NCBI RefSeq assembly: GCF_028128765.1
Contig: NZ_LBJG01000023.1
Coordinates: 372,001-436,000, forward strand
Direction: 5' to 3'
Source of the DNA: Bradyrhizobium sp. CCBAU 51627
GTDB taxonomy: Bacteria; Pseudomonadota; Alphaproteobacteria; Rhizobiales; Xanthobacteraceae
Length of the DNA stretch: 64,000 nt
This document shows positions 47,431 to 58,029 of this stretch, one piece after another. The stretch's first letter is position 1. Each line of letters starts with the position of its first letter. Under the pieces are notes generated by a model, which worked only from the letters and a program-made list of their open reading frames with translations, searched no databases and was not told the DNA's origin. The position numbers and the translations under genes are program-made.

Positions 47431-48825
47431 TCACCTCACCAGAAACTCGATGCGGCGGTTTTGCGCCTTGCCATCGTCGGTATCGTTACCGGCGACGGGC
47501 TGCGTGCTGCCGTAACCGACCGCGGTGAAGCGATCCGCCGGCAGGCCGGCCTTGACCAAATAGGCGATCACCGCCTGCGCGCGCTTCTCGGAAAGCGCCT
47601 GGTTGAAGGAGTCCTCGCCATCGGCATCGGTATGGCCCGCGACCTCGATATTGGTGGTCGGGCAACGCAGTGCCGTCTCGATCAGATGATCGAGAATGCC
47701 GGCGGAGTCAGGATCGATGTCGGCGCGCTTGGGCTCGAAGCGGATCTTGCCCTTCGCCAAGAGCTCGGAAAACAATTGCTGGCAGACGGTGCCGTCGACC
47801 GGCCCTGCCGCGGGCTTGACGGTGATTTCGGGCTTGTACTGCCAGGTCTTCGGAAAGTCTTTGCCGAGGCCCGCGCGGATGTCGTTGGCCGCGCCTTCGT
47901 ACAGCGCATCACCCGACAGCTTGACCTCGCGATCGGATACCACGAGCGTGCCGGTCGACAGCCGAGACAGCGCGCCGAGCGCTGCGACCACGGCGGTGCT
48001 GAACGAACTGGGCGCGCCGAGGCTGGCCTTGAGATTGTCGACCACCTTCTCGGTGAAGAACTTTCGCGACGCGCTGGTTGCGATCGCGGTGTGCACGGCG
48101 TTGTCGGGCACGTAACCGGTCAGGGTCAATGTGGCCGCCACCGGGTCCTTGTAGGCTTGGAAGATGTAAGGCGGCGCCTTGATCTCGTTGGCGGCGATCG
48201 AGAAACCTTCGGGCAGATTCTTCAGCGCCGCGGCGATCGCTTCGCGGCCGCCGAGGTCGCGGGCCATGCCTGACAGATTGACCTTGGTGTCCGAGATCGT
48301 GATCTTGCCGTCCTTCAGCTTGCCGATCTGGTCGAGCAGCAGCATGGCAGCCGCCTCGAAGCGCGGAGGTGCACCGCGGGCCAGACCCATCTGATCGGCG
48401 ACCTCGGTCCCATTGACCTCCTTACGCGCAGCTTCCGTCAGCCGGGCCTTCATCGCCGGCAACGGGGCGGAGCCCGACAGCGTCACCCGCACCACGTCGC
48501 GCTCGGCGTTCCAGACGAAGGGTTTTGCTTCAGGAACCAGGCGAGTCTGATCGTCGACCAGCCGCACACCCGGCACCATCTCGACCGTGGTCACCGCGTC
48601 GCGGCGCCCCTCCTCCGAAAAAGCATCTGCGGCCAGGCTGACGTCGCGGCCGTCGACCGCGATCCGGGTCTTGTCCAGGACGGTGTCCTTGAGCGCAGCC
48701 GAGCTGCGGGCCGACAGATCGGCCTCCACAGGCAAGGTGTTATTCCAGGCCGCAAATCCCCACATGACGGCCAGGGGAATCAGCCCCGGCCACCATTTGC
48801 TGGCCCACCTGAAAAGCATCTGCAT
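47431..48825 (-). CDS. OmpA-family protein with BON repeats
   Basis: 464 aa. An N-terminal single span (GLIPLAVMWGFAAW) anchors it; then repeated BON-type modules (VDGRDVSLAADAFSEEGR, ITISDTKVNLSGMARDLGG, LVVSDREVKLSGDALYEG), and a C-terminal OmpA domain with NIEVAGHTDADGEDSFNQALSEKRA (peptidoglycan-binding Asp and Arg) and QNRRIEFLV. Similar proteins are OmpA/MotB-like wall-binding or stator-type proteins. Start MQMLFRWASKW at 48825 is tentative (weak ribosome site). Confidence 0.82.
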   Translation of the reverse strand: MQMLFRWASKWWPGLIPLAVMWGFAAWNNTLPVEADLSARSSAALKDTVLDKTRIAVDGRDVSLAADAFSEEGRRDAVTTVEMVPGVRLVDDQTRLVPEAKPFVWNAERDVVRVTLSGSAPLPAMKARLTEAARKEVNGTEVADQMGLARGAPPRFEAAAMLLLDQIGKLKDGKITISDTKVNLSGMARDLGGREAIAAALKNLPEGFSIAANEIKAPPYIFQAYKDPVAATLTLTGYVPDNAVHTAIATSASRKFFTEKVVDNLKASLGAPSSFSTAVVAALGALSRLSTGTLVVSDREVKLSGDALYEGAANDIRAGLGKDFPKTWQYKPEITVKPAAGPVDGTVCQQLFSELLAKGKIRFEPKRADIDPDSAGILDHLIETALRCPTTNIEVAGHTDADGEDSFNQALSEKRAQAVIAYLVKAGLPADRFTAVGYGSTQPVAGNDTDDGKAQNRRIEFLVR

Positions 48826-48991
48826 TCGACGACCCGAACTCTGGAACCGGAGACAAAACAAACCCTTGGCAGGCTGTCAAACCGGAAATGGGGCCGTTTC
48901 GGGGACTGCGCGTGGACAATTGGAATAACTTTTTCTTCAAGGGTCGGTCCTTAAATGGAGGGCGGAATGCCCAGGGGTCGACCGGCCGGTC

Positions 48992-50050
48992 ATGAAACAA
49001 CTCCGTAACAACGTCATTCGCGCCGGGCTGGGTGCACTCTACCTCAGCGGGGCGCATCATCTGCTGCGTCCGCTGCTATCGGGCGTCGGCGCGATTTTCA
49101 TGCTTCACCACGTGCGGCCGGCCCGAGAGGGCGCATTCCAACCGAACCGGCATCTCGAGGTCACCCCCGAATTCCTGCGCGCAACCCTGTGCCATTTGCG
49201 TTCGCGCGAGATCGACATCGTCAGCATGGACGAGCTGCACGAGCGGCTGGTTCAGGGCCGGTTCGATCGCCGCTTCGCGGCCTTCACCCTGGATGACGGG
49301 TATCGCGACAACCGGGACCATGCTTTGCCGGTGCTGAGCGAATTCGACGCGCCGGCGACCATCTATGTCGCCAGCGACTTCGCCGAGGGCATTGGACGAT
49401 TGTGGTGGGTCGCCCTGGAAGCCGTCGTCGCCAAGGCCGAGCAGATCGACGTCAAAATCGGTTATTCCGCGCTTCGGCTCGATGCAACGACGCCGGCGGC
49501 AAAACAGGCGGCGTTCGATCGCCTGCACGATTGGCTGCGCGCGCTGCCGGGCGAGCACGATCTGAAGCGCGAGATCGAGGCGCTCTGCGCCGCGCATGGC
49601 GTCGACATGGAAGCGCTGTGCCGCAGCCTTTGCCTATCCTGGGACGAGGTGAAGCGGCTCGCGGCCGATCCGCTGGTCACGATTGGCGCCCATACGATCA
49701 GTCATGGCAATCTTGCCAGGCAGAGCGAGGAGATCGCCGCGCAGGAGATGGCGGGGAGTCGACTGCGCATCGAGCAGGCGCTGCAGCGCGAGGTGCTGCA
49801 TCTCGCCTACCCCTATGGCGACCGCGACGCCGCGGGAGCGCGCGAATTCGCGCTGGCCGCGTCCGCCGGCTTCAAGACCGCGGTGACGACGCGGCCGGGC
49901 ATGCTGTTCGCGGAGAACGCCGGCCACATGACGGCGCTGCCGCGCGTTTCGCTCAACGGAAATTACCAGGACGCACGCATTCTGCCGGTGCTGACCTCTG
50001 GCGCCGCGACCGCGATGTGGAACGGCTTCCGCCGGATCGCGGCGGCTTGA
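48992..50050 (+). CDS. Polysaccharide deacetylase (NodB homology) family protein
   Basis: 352 aa. NodB motif 1 AAFTLDDGYRDNRDHALPVL (Asp pair), motif 2 TIGAHTISHGNL (metal His-x3-His), motif 3 LAYPYGDRDAAG. Likely deacetylates a GlcNAc-containing surface polysaccharide at the cell envelope or in the periplasm; the N-terminal hydrophobic stretch (LSGAHHLLRPLLSGVGAIFML) could anchor it. It lies alone between the OmpA gene (divergent) and an SDR. Confidence 0.87.
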   Translation: MKQLRNNVIRAGLGALYLSGAHHLLRPLLSGVGAIFMLHHVRPAREGAFQPNRHLEVTPEFLRATLCHLRSREIDIVSMDELHERLVQGRFDRRFAAFTLDDGYRDNRDHALPVLSEFDAPATIYVASDFAEGIGRLWWVALEAVVAKAEQIDVKIGYSALRLDATTPAAKQAAFDRLHDWLRALPGEHDLKREIEALCAAHGVDMEALCRSLCLSWDEVKRLAADPLVTIGAHTISHGNLARQSEEIAAQEMAGSRLRIEQALQREVLHLAYPYGDRDAAGAREFALAASAGFKTAVTTRPGMLFAENAGHMTALPRVSLNGNYQDARILPVLTSGAATAMWNGFRRIAAA

Positions 50051-50127
50051 CTGTCGTCCCGGTGAAGGTCGCGAGTTGACTCCCCTCCCTGTGGCGCTCA
50101 AAACGTCGCCAACCCAAGGGAGGCACC

Positions 50128-50928
50128 ATGTTCAACGATCTGTTTTCGCTCAAAGGCCGTATCGCGCTCGTGACCGGCGGCTCGCGCGGCATCGGCAAGA
50201 TGATCGCGGCCGGCTTCCTCGGTGCCGGCGCGGCGAAGGTCTACATCACCGCGCGCAAGGCCGGCCCGTGCGAAGCCACCGCGAAAGAGCTCTCGGCGCG
50301 ATATGACGGCGAATGCATCGCGCTGCCGATCGACATCTCGACCGTCGAAGGCTGCGACAAGCTGGCTTCCGAGATCATCAAGCTGGAGCCGAAGCTCGAC
50401 ATCCTCGTCAACAATGCCGGCGCAGCCTGGGGCGCGGATTTCGACGAATTCCCCGAAAGCGGCTGGGACAAGGTGATGGACCTCAACGTCAAATCGCTGT
50501 TCTTCCTGACCAAGGCGCTGGCAAAACCGCTGCGCGCGGCCGCCTCGCACGAGCGGCCGGCCAAGGTCATCAACATCGCATCCGTCGACGGCATCTTCGT
50601 CAATCCGGGCGAGACCTATTCCTATGCCGCCAGCAAAGCCGCCGTAATCCATTTGACGCGGCGCATGGCGACGAAGCTGATCAAGGACAACATCAACGTG
50701 ACTGCGATCGCGCCCGGCGCGTTCAAATCCGACATGAACCGCGCCGCGCGTGACCATTCGGATGAGGTCGCAAAACGCATTCCGTCGCGGCGCATCGGCA
50801 CCGACGAGGACATGGCGGGCGTCGCAATCTATCTGGCCTCGCGCGCGGGGGATTACGTCGTCGGCAACACCATCGCGGTCGACGGCGGAGTGGTGTACGC
50901 GAACGCTGGGCTGGAGATTGCGGGGTAG
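50128..50928 (+). CDS. Short-chain dehydrogenase/reductase
   Basis: 266 aa classical SDR. TGGSRGIGKMIAAGF (NAD(P) site, residues 16-23), NNAGAAWGADF, catalytic Ser152 in INIASVDG, Tyr166/Lys170 in YSYAASKAAVIHL. Ribosome site GGGAGG. The LVTGGSRGIG signature and the ARKAGPCEATAKEL loop resemble the 3-oxoacyl-ACP reductase branch often called FabG-like. Substrate unknown. Confidence 0.92.
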   Translation: MFNDLFSLKGRIALVTGGSRGIGKMIAAGFLGAGAAKVYITARKAGPCEATAKELSARYDGECIALPIDISTVEGCDKLASEIIKLEPKLDILVNNAGAAWGADFDEFPESGWDKVMDLNVKSLFFLTKALAKPLRAAASHERPAKVINIASVDGIFVNPGETYSYAASKAAVIHLTRRMATKLIKDNINVTAIAPGAFKSDMNRAARDHSDEVAKRIPSRRIGTDEDMAGVAIYLASRAGDYVVGNTIAVDGGVVYANAGLEIAG

Positions 50929-50966
50929 GCGGAGGGTTTAGGGCCTCGCCCTCACCACACACGCGC

Positions 50967-51070
50967 TGTCATGCCCCGGCTCGACCGGGGCATCCAGTAC
51001 GCCGAGGCTTCTCGATTAACAACGTCCGCCTCTGGAATACTGGATCACCCGCTTTCGCGGGTGATGACAG
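50967..51070. repeat. Dispersed repeat, TGTCATGCC...CAGTACGCCG family, copy 3
   Basis: TGTCATGCCCCGGCTCGACC, then GGGGCATCCAGTACGCCGAGG, CTCTGGAATACTGGATC and GGGTGATGACAG. It lies between the SDR and the boxB 3' end and is nearly identical in plan to the copy at 61233. Confidence 0.85.
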
Positions 51071-51105
51071 CTTTCAGTGCGGCAAGAGCACCTGGCCCTG
51101 ACGTC

Positions 51106-52557
<1,452 letters not shown>

Positions 52558-52598
52558 GGCCGTGCTCTCCTTGATCGGTCTCTTCCCGGACGCAATGC

Positions 52599-52680
52599 GG
52601 CGCGAAGTGCTGCACTGCTGAGCCGGGACCTATCGTTAGGTCCGTCTGGCTCCCGGTTCTGCGCAGCGTCACTTCGTGCC
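52599..52680. repeat. Structured element between boxC and boxB
   Basis: Outer arms GGCGCGAAGTG (52599-52609) and CACTTCGTGCC (52670-52680), 10 of 11 paired; inner GAGCCGGGA (52620) with TCCCGGTTC (52651), 8 of 9 paired plus one G.U; tip GGACC-TATCGTTA-GGTCC. About 80 bases of near-continuous pairing. Likely an mRNA processing or stabilising stem. Confidence 0.75.
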
Positions 52681-52706
52681 GCAGCGCGCCCGGGACACGA
52701 AAGTCA

Positions 52707-54395
52707 TCAAACCCGCGTCATATCGAATTTCGGCTTCTGGCCGCTGCCATAGCGGCGCAGCGCGCCTTCCTCGCCGACCGCGTTGGGGCGCTGGAAGATC
52801 CAGTTCTGCCAGGCGGTGAGGCGCGCGAAGATCTTTGATTCCATGGTCTCGGGGCCGACGAAGCGCAGGCTCGCTTCCATGCCGGTGAGACTGTCGGGCG
52901 AGAAGCTGGCGCGCTCCTCAAGGAAGACGCGGACTTCATCGTCCCAGTCGATGTCGTCGAGCGCGAAGGTGACAAGCCCGAGCTCCTCAGCCTCCTCTGC
53001 GTCCAAGCTCGTCCCGATTGTCGCTTCGGCGCGCTCCACATCGGACGGATCGGCCTGGAAGCGCGACTGCAGCCGCGTCAGGCCGTGGCTCATCGGATAC
53101 GGACCAAAGTTCATCGCTGAAAGTTCAATCGACGGCGGCTGCTGGTTGTCGCCCTGGCGCGTGCCGATCAGCATGTAAGAGCGGTCGGCGGCGAACACGA
53201 GTTCGGCGAGCGTGCCGGCAAAGCAGGAGCCGGGCTCGACCAGCGTCACCAGCGTGCGCGAGGTGACATCGATTCGCTTGAGCACGCGCTTCCAGTAATG
53301 CCTGACCTCGTTGACCAGCCAGTGCGCCTTGTTGGCTTCCAGGAAGGCGTCGCAGGCGAGCACATGAGCGCGGTCGCCATGGCTCTTGAACACCAGCATG
53401 GCGATCTCGAGCTCGTTGATGCGCAGGTGCAGGATGGCGTCGTCGAGCTCGCGGGCAACCTGGAGCGGCCAGAACGAGGCTCCTAGCGCCATCATGCCGT
53501 CGATGTCGGCGGGCGGTGACATCTCGGGCGCCTTGATCGAGATGGTTGCGATCCGTGCGGCGCGATCGACGTCGACGGTGACGAAGCCATAGCGGATGCT
53601 CGTCGCGTCGATGACGCGCTTGAGCGGCGTCAGCGCGATGCCCCTGCCGCTGCCCTGGCGCTTCGAGGCGGCCGCGAACTCCTTGGCGCGCTCGGCGATC
53701 CTGGCTTCGAGCTTGGAGTTCGGCGCGATCTCGTCAACGAGGCGCCATTGCACCGCGCGCTTGCCCTTCACGCCCTCCTCGATGGTGCAGAAGAAATCGG
53801 CATGGTCGCGGCGCACTTTGCGCTTGTCGACGACGCGGGTGAGGCCGCCGGTGCCGGGCAGCACGGCGAGCAGCGGGACCTCGGGCAAGGCGACAGCGGA
53901 CGCGCCGTCATCGGCGAGGATGATGTGATCGGTCGCGAGCGCGAGCTCATAGCCGCCGCCGGCAGCGGAGCCATTCACCACGGTGATGAAGCGCTGGCCG
54001 GAATTCTCCGACGAGTCTTCCATGCCGTTGCGGGTCTCGTTGGTGAACTTGCAGAAATTGACCTTGTGGGCATGGGTGGAGCCCGCGAGCATGCGGATGT
54101 TTGCGCCGGCGCAGAACACGCGGTTCTTGGCCGAGCGCATCACCACGACCTTCACCTCCGGGTGCTCGAAGCGCAGGCGCTGGAGCGCATCAGCGAGTTC
54201 GATATCGACGCCGAGATCGTAGGAATTGAGCTTGAGCAGATAGCCTTCGAACAGGCCGCCAGTCTCGTCGACGTCCATGGTCAGCGTCGCGACGTCACCG
54301 TCGACCGCCAGCTTCCAGTGCTTGTAGCGCGACGGTTCGGTCTGGAAATCGATGAATGTCGCGCCGCCTGCGAGGCGCCGATCTTCCCCGGCCAT
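52707..54395 (-). CDS. boxC: Benzoyl-CoA-dihydrodiol lyase
   Basis: 562 aa, the BoxC length. N-terminal crotonase-like domain (DGDVATLTMDVDETGGLFEG, VFCAGANIRMLAGS, VNGSAAGGGYELALATDH) and a second crotonase-like half (LVTLVEPGSCFAGTLAELVFAADRSYML). Opens the epoxide/dihydrodiol ring of 2,3-epoxybenzoyl-CoA to formate and 3,4-dehydroadipyl-CoA semialdehyde. Start MAGEDRRLAGG at 54395. Confidence 0.96.
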   Translation of the reverse strand: MAGEDRRLAGGATFIDFQTEPSRYKHWKLAVDGDVATLTMDVDETGGLFEGYLLKLNSYDLGVDIELADALQRLRFEHPEVKVVVMRSAKNRVFCAGANIRMLAGSTHAHKVNFCKFTNETRNGMEDSSENSGQRFITVVNGSAAGGGYELALATDHIILADDGASAVALPEVPLLAVLPGTGGLTRVVDKRKVRRDHADFFCTIEEGVKGKRAVQWRLVDEIAPNSKLEARIAERAKEFAAASKRQGSGRGIALTPLKRVIDATSIRYGFVTVDVDRAARIATISIKAPEMSPPADIDGMMALGASFWPLQVARELDDAILHLRINELEIAMLVFKSHGDRAHVLACDAFLEANKAHWLVNEVRHYWKRVLKRIDVTSRTLVTLVEPGSCFAGTLAELVFAADRSYMLIGTRQGDNQQPPSIELSAMNFGPYPMSHGLTRLQSRFQADPSDVERAEATIGTSLDAEEAEELGLVTFALDDIDWDDEVRVFLEERASFSPDSLTGMEASLRFVGPETMESKIFARLTAWQNWIFQRPNAVGEEGALRRYGSGQKPKFDMTRV

Positions 54396-54436
54396 GGGCC
54401 ACCTTTGAGCTTGGTTATGCGGTCTGGAGCGTTAGA

Positions 54437-54458
54437 TGCACAATAATGCATATTATTG
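54437..54458. promoter_or_regulatory. BzdR/BoxR operator-like site upstream of boxC
   Basis: TGCA-CAATAA-TGCA (TGCA direct repeat with a 6-base spacing) inside CAATAA-TGCATA-TTATTG, an 18-base palindrome with perfect 6-base arms at 54441-54458. BzdR recognises TGCA repeats spaced by 6 within longer palindromes. It lies 42-63 bases before the boxC start. A degenerate relative (TGCA-GCGGCT-TGCT, 57042-57055) lies in the ligase/boxR gap. Confidence 0.7.
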
Positions 54459-54526
54459 GGTAAGTCTAGCTCAAAATCCGAGGCCTGTATGCACTTTGCT
54501 TCATCCAGCGCGAGGCCCCAAGGGCC

Positions 54527-55339
54527 TCACGCCGCCTGGAGGCTAGGGTCGTCCCGCAGGGCGGCCTTCGCAAACTGCGCGATGGCCTCGAGCGTGGGCC
54601 CCGGTGCCTCGCGATGCGGTGAATGCGCTGCGCCCGCAATGATCTTCAGATCGACCGGGCAGTAACATTCCTCCTGCGCGATCTCGGCCTGGCGCAGCGT
54701 CCCGTACTGGTCGTCCACGCCTTGCAGAACCATGACGGGCACGCGGATATAGGCGAGATAGTCCGAGATGTCCCAATCGCGGAATTTCGGATCGAGCCAG
54801 GCGCCGTTCCAGCCATAGAACGCGTTGTCGACCTCCTTGTGCCAGCGCGCCAGCTTCGTCCTGAGCTCCGTGGTCTCATAGGTGGTCTTGATCGCGGCGA
54901 TGGATCTCACCGAGATGTCTTCGACGATGAAATGCGGCGCGATCAGCGCGATGCCCTGCAAGCGATGATCCTGATGTGAACCGGCATAGATCGCTGCGAT
55001 CGAGGCCCCGTCGGAATGGCCGAGCAGGAGACCGCGCTTGAAGCCGATCGCGTCGAGGATCTTCGGCAGCACGTCCAGCGCCTCGCGCTGCATGTAGTCG
55101 AGCGGCCGCGGCAATGTCACCGGGCTCGACTGACCGTAGCCCGCGCGCGAATAGGCGAAGATGCCCGCGCCCGTGGCTTGCTGGAGCTTCGCCGGAAAAT
55201 CGCCCCACAAGCCGGCGGAGCCGAGTCCCTCGTGCAGCATAACGATGGTCGGCGCGTCGGCGACTGGCGGGGCGAGCCAGATGTATTCGAGACTGGCGCC
55301 ATCGATGCTGAGGAAGCCCGTGGGGACGAGATGGGTCAT
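54527..55339 (-). CDS. Alpha/beta hydrolase of the box cluster
   Basis: 270 aa. IVMLHEGLGSAGLWGDFPAKLQQ, nucleophile LLLGHSDGASIAAIY (Ser in GHSDG), acid QGVDDQYGT and His in GAAHSPHREAPG. No signal peptide, so cytosolic. Lies between the ligase and boxC on the same strand; a repeat (55364-55449) occupies the gap to the ligase. Box clusters often contain such a hydrolase; a thioesterase or lactone role is a guess. Start at 55339 chosen over the longer in-frame one, which would translate the repeat. Confidence 0.85.
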   Translation of the reverse strand: MTHLVPTGFLSIDGASLEYIWLAPPVADAPTIVMLHEGLGSAGLWGDFPAKLQQATGAGIFAYSRAGYGQSSPVTLPRPLDYMQREALDVLPKILDAIGFKRGLLLGHSDGASIAAIYAGSHQDHRLQGIALIAPHFIVEDISVRSIAAIKTTYETTELRTKLARWHKEVDNAFYGWNGAWLDPKFRDWDISDYLAYIRVPVMVLQGVDDQYGTLRQAEIAQEECYCPVDLKIIAGAAHSPHREAPGPTLEAIAQFAKAALRDDPSLQAA

Positions 55340-55363
55340 TTCTGCGCTTCTTTCTCTCTCGAT

Positions 55364-55449
55364 CGTCATGCCCGGCTTGACCCGGGCATCCACGTCTCTC
55401 TTCGCTCGCGGCGGCGCGTGGATGGCCGGGACAAGCCCGGCCACGACGG
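55364..55449. repeat. Palindromic repeat CGTCATGCCCGG ... CCGGCCACGACG
   Basis: Left arm CGTCATGCCCGGCTTGACC then GGGCATCCACG; right arm CGTGGATGGCCGGG then ACAAGCCCGGCCACGACG. Separates the benzoate-CoA ligase from the hydrolase gene. Confidence 0.75.
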
Positions 55450-55455
55450 CCGTAG

Positions 55456-56997
55456 CTAATGCGCACCCTCGCGCAATTTGAACCGCTGGATCTTCCCCGT
55501 CGCCGTCTTCGGCAGCGAGTCCACCACGTCGATCCAGCGTGGATATTTCCACGGGCCGATCTTCTGCTTGACGTGCTCCTTGAGCATCTCCTGCAAGTTC
55601 GTCGTCTTCGCGCCCGGGCGCAGCACGACGAAGGCTTTTGGCTTCAACAGACCTTCCGGATCGGCCTCGGGCACGACCGCGGCTTCCAGTACGGCCGGGT
55701 GCGTGATCAGCGCGCTCTCGACCTCGAACGGCGAGACCCAGATGCCGGAAACCTTGAACATGTCGTCGGCCCGGCCGCAGAAGGTGTAGCGGCCGTCAGC
55801 GTCGCGAACATATTTGTCACCGGTGCGCGTCCACGGGCCCTCGAAGGTGCGGCGGCTCTTGTGGCGCTGGTTCCAGTAGCCCTCGCCGGCGGAGGGGGCA
55901 TCGACCAGGAGCTCGCCGACTTCGCCGTCGGCAACGTCCTGTCCGGCTTCGTTTACGAGCCGCACCGCATAGCCCGGCACCGGCTTGCCTGATGAGCCGT
56001 ACTTGATGTCGCCGGGCGCATTCGAGAGGAAGATGTGCAGCAGCTCGGTCGAGCCGACGCCGTCGAGGATGTCGACGCCGAAGCGCGCCTTCCAGCTGTT
56101 GCCGACCGCTTCCGGGAGCGCCTCGCCGGCGGAGGTGCAGATGCGCAGAGCCTTGCCGCCTTGTTCGGCCTTCATGGTCTCGTCGTTCAGCATCGCCGCG
56201 AACAGCGTCGGCACGCCGTAGAAGATCGAGGGATTGTAGCGGTTCATCAAATCGAACATGCGCGCGGGCGTCGGCCGTTCGCTGTTGAGGATGACGCTGG
56301 CACCGACGGACATCGGAAAAGTCAGTGCATTGCCGAGGCCGTAGGCGAAGAACAGCTTTGCGGCGGAGAGGCAGACGTCGCTCTCGCGGATGCCGAGAAC
56401 CTGTTTGGCGTAGGTGTCGGCGGTTGCCTGCAAATTCGAATGGATATGGCGCACGCCCTTGGGCATGCCGGTCGAGCCGGACGAATACAGCCAGAACGCC
56501 GGCTCATCCGGATGCGTCGCGGCGGTGGTGAACTGGTCGCTCTCGCCGGCGAGCTCTTCCGCGAGCTGCTTGTGGCCGTTCTGCTTGGCCCCGGAGACCA
56601 CGACATGTTCGAGATCGGGCATGCGGCCGACCACGGCCTTGATGACGGGATAGAGCGCCTCGGAGACGAACAGCACGCGTGCGCGGCAGTCGGCGAGGAT
56701 GTAGGCGTATTGGTCCGCGGTGAGCAGCGTGTTGAGCGGCACCGGCACGATGCCGGCGCGGATCGCACCCAGGAACACGACCGGGAAGTCGACCGTATCC
56801 AGCATGATCATCGCCACGCGCTCCTCGCGGCGAACGCCGAGCCGGCGCAGCATGTTCGCAGCCCGCCGGGTCTGTTGCTGGAGCTCGCCATAGGTGAGCC
56901 GCGAGGTCGTGTCATCGAAGGCGAGCTTGCCTCCCCTGCCCTCCTCGACATTGCGGTCGAGCAGCCAGGTCACCGCGTTGTAGGATCCCTCGCTCAC
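55456..56997 (-). CDS. Benzoate-CoA ligase family protein
   Basis: 513 aa adenylate-forming enzyme. YSSGSTGMPKGVRHIH (phosphate loop), FFAYGLGNALTFP and AARMFDLMNRYNPSIFYGVPTL (partly quoted), the ligase-specific aromatic-binding region, DGRYTFCGRADDMFKVSGIWVSP (hinge) and the acyl-adenylate Lys in LPKTATGKIQRFKL. Activates benzoate to benzoyl-CoA, the entry step of the box pathway. Divergent from boxR with a 121-base promoter gap containing a perfect 12-base palindrome GAATTATAATTC at 57018-57029. Confidence 0.92.
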   Translation of the reverse strand: MSEGSYNAVTWLLDRNVEEGRGGKLAFDDTTSRLTYGELQQQTRRAANMLRRLGVRREERVAMIMLDTVDFPVVFLGAIRAGIVPVPLNTLLTADQYAYILADCRARVLFVSEALYPVIKAVVGRMPDLEHVVVSGAKQNGHKQLAEELAGESDQFTTAATHPDEPAFWLYSSGSTGMPKGVRHIHSNLQATADTYAKQVLGIRESDVCLSAAKLFFAYGLGNALTFPMSVGASVILNSERPTPARMFDLMNRYNPSIFYGVPTLFAAMLNDETMKAEQGGKALRICTSAGEALPEAVGNSWKARFGVDILDGVGSTELLHIFLSNAPGDIKYGSSGKPVPGYAVRLVNEAGQDVADGEVGELLVDAPSAGEGYWNQRHKSRRTFEGPWTRTGDKYVRDADGRYTFCGRADDMFKVSGIWVSPFEVESALITHPAVLEAAVVPEADPEGLLKPKAFVVLRPGAKTTNLQEMLKEHVKQKIGPWKYPRWIDVVDSLPKTATGKIQRFKLREGAH

Positions 56998-57118
56998 GGT
57001 CGTCTCCCCCGAATTTAGAATTATAATTCATAGAAAGACACTGCAGCGGCTTGCTGTCAATGCCAGCAGGCACTATGTTTCATTAAAACGCGCCGCAGGA
57101 CACCCGTAAAGAAGGCTC
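56998..57118. promoter_or_regulatory. Divergent ligase-boxR promoter region
   Basis: Holds GAATTATAATTC (57018-57029, perfect) and TGCA-GCGGCT-TGCT (57042-57055), then AT-rich TTTCATTAAAA. Both are candidates for the BoxR operator. RNA polymerase sites cannot be fixed. Confidence 0.6.
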
Positions 57119-58027
57119 ATGACCGACAGTCCCGACGCCGAATCCCAATTCCTCGAACAGCTGGGGCAGCGCGTGCGCACCATGCGCGCACTGCGCGGCA
57201 TGTCGCGCAAAGTGCTCGCCAAGGTATCAGGGATTTCGGAGCGCTACATCGCTCAGCTGGAGAGCGGCAAGGGCAACGTCTCCATCGTGCTTTTGCGCCG
57301 CGTCTCCGGCGCGATGGGCGCGCATCTGGAAGATCTGCTTCCTTCGGCCGATCCGACACCGGATTGGCAGATGTTTCGCGATCTCTTGCGCAAGGCGACA
57401 CCGGCGCAGATCGCGCAAGCAAAAGACCTGCTCGCCGGCGGCAGCGCCTCCGCAGCGAGGCGCGCGCCGTTCTGCGGCATTGCGCTGATCGGCCTGCGCG
57501 GCGCCGGCAAATCCACGCTCGGCAAGGTCCTGGCAAAAAAGATCGGCTGGAGCTTTGTCGAGCTCAACAAGGAAGTCGAGCAGCAGAACGGGCTCTCCGT
57601 CGCCGAGATCATCGCGCTCTACGGCCAGGAAGGTTTTCGCCGCATGGAGCAGGCCGCGCTTCAGCAACTGCTCGCGCGCAACGAACTGATGGTGCTGGCA
57701 ACCGGCGGCGGCATCGTCTCGGAGCCGTTGACCTTCGACCAGATCCTGACCTCGTTCTACACGATCTGGCTGAAGGCCGAGCCCGAGGAGCACATGGCCC
57801 GGGTGCGCCGCCAGGGCGATCTGCGTCCAATGGCGGATGATCGCTCCGCGATGGCCGAGCTGCGCAACATCCTGCTCAGCCGCGAGCCGCTCTATTCGCG
57901 TGCGACGGCGGTGGTCGATACGGCGGGGCTCAGCGTCGACGCGGCGGCTGCACGGCTGATCGATGCAGTGCGGCCGGTGCTGCAGAACGAGGCCCGCAGC
58001 TTTGGGCTGCGCAGCGTGGCGCTGTAG
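57119..58027 (+). CDS. boxR: BzdR/BoxR-type regulator: HTH fused to shikimate-kinase-like domain
   Basis: 302 aa. HTH in residues 12-70 (MSRKVLAKVSGISERYIAQLE). Then a shikimate-kinase-like domain: Walker A GLRGAGKSTLG (125-135), VELNKEVEQQNGLSVAEII, and VLATGGGIVSE. In BzdR this domain binds benzoyl-CoA and releases DNA. Divergent from the ligase. Starts at ATG 57119 with GAAGG. Confidence 0.93.
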   Translation: MTDSPDAESQFLEQLGQRVRTMRALRGMSRKVLAKVSGISERYIAQLESGKGNVSIVLLRRVSGAMGAHLEDLLPSADPTPDWQMFRDLLRKATPAQIAQAKDLLAGGSASAARRAPFCGIALIGLRGAGKSTLGKVLAKKIGWSFVELNKEVEQQNGLSVAEIIALYGQEGFRRMEQAALQQLLARNELMVLATGGGIVSEPLTFDQILTSFYTIWLKAEPEEHMARVRRQGDLRPMADDRSAMAELRNILLSREPLYSRATAVVDTAGLSVDAAAARLIDAVRPVLQNEARSFGLRSVAL

Positions 58028-58029
58028 GA

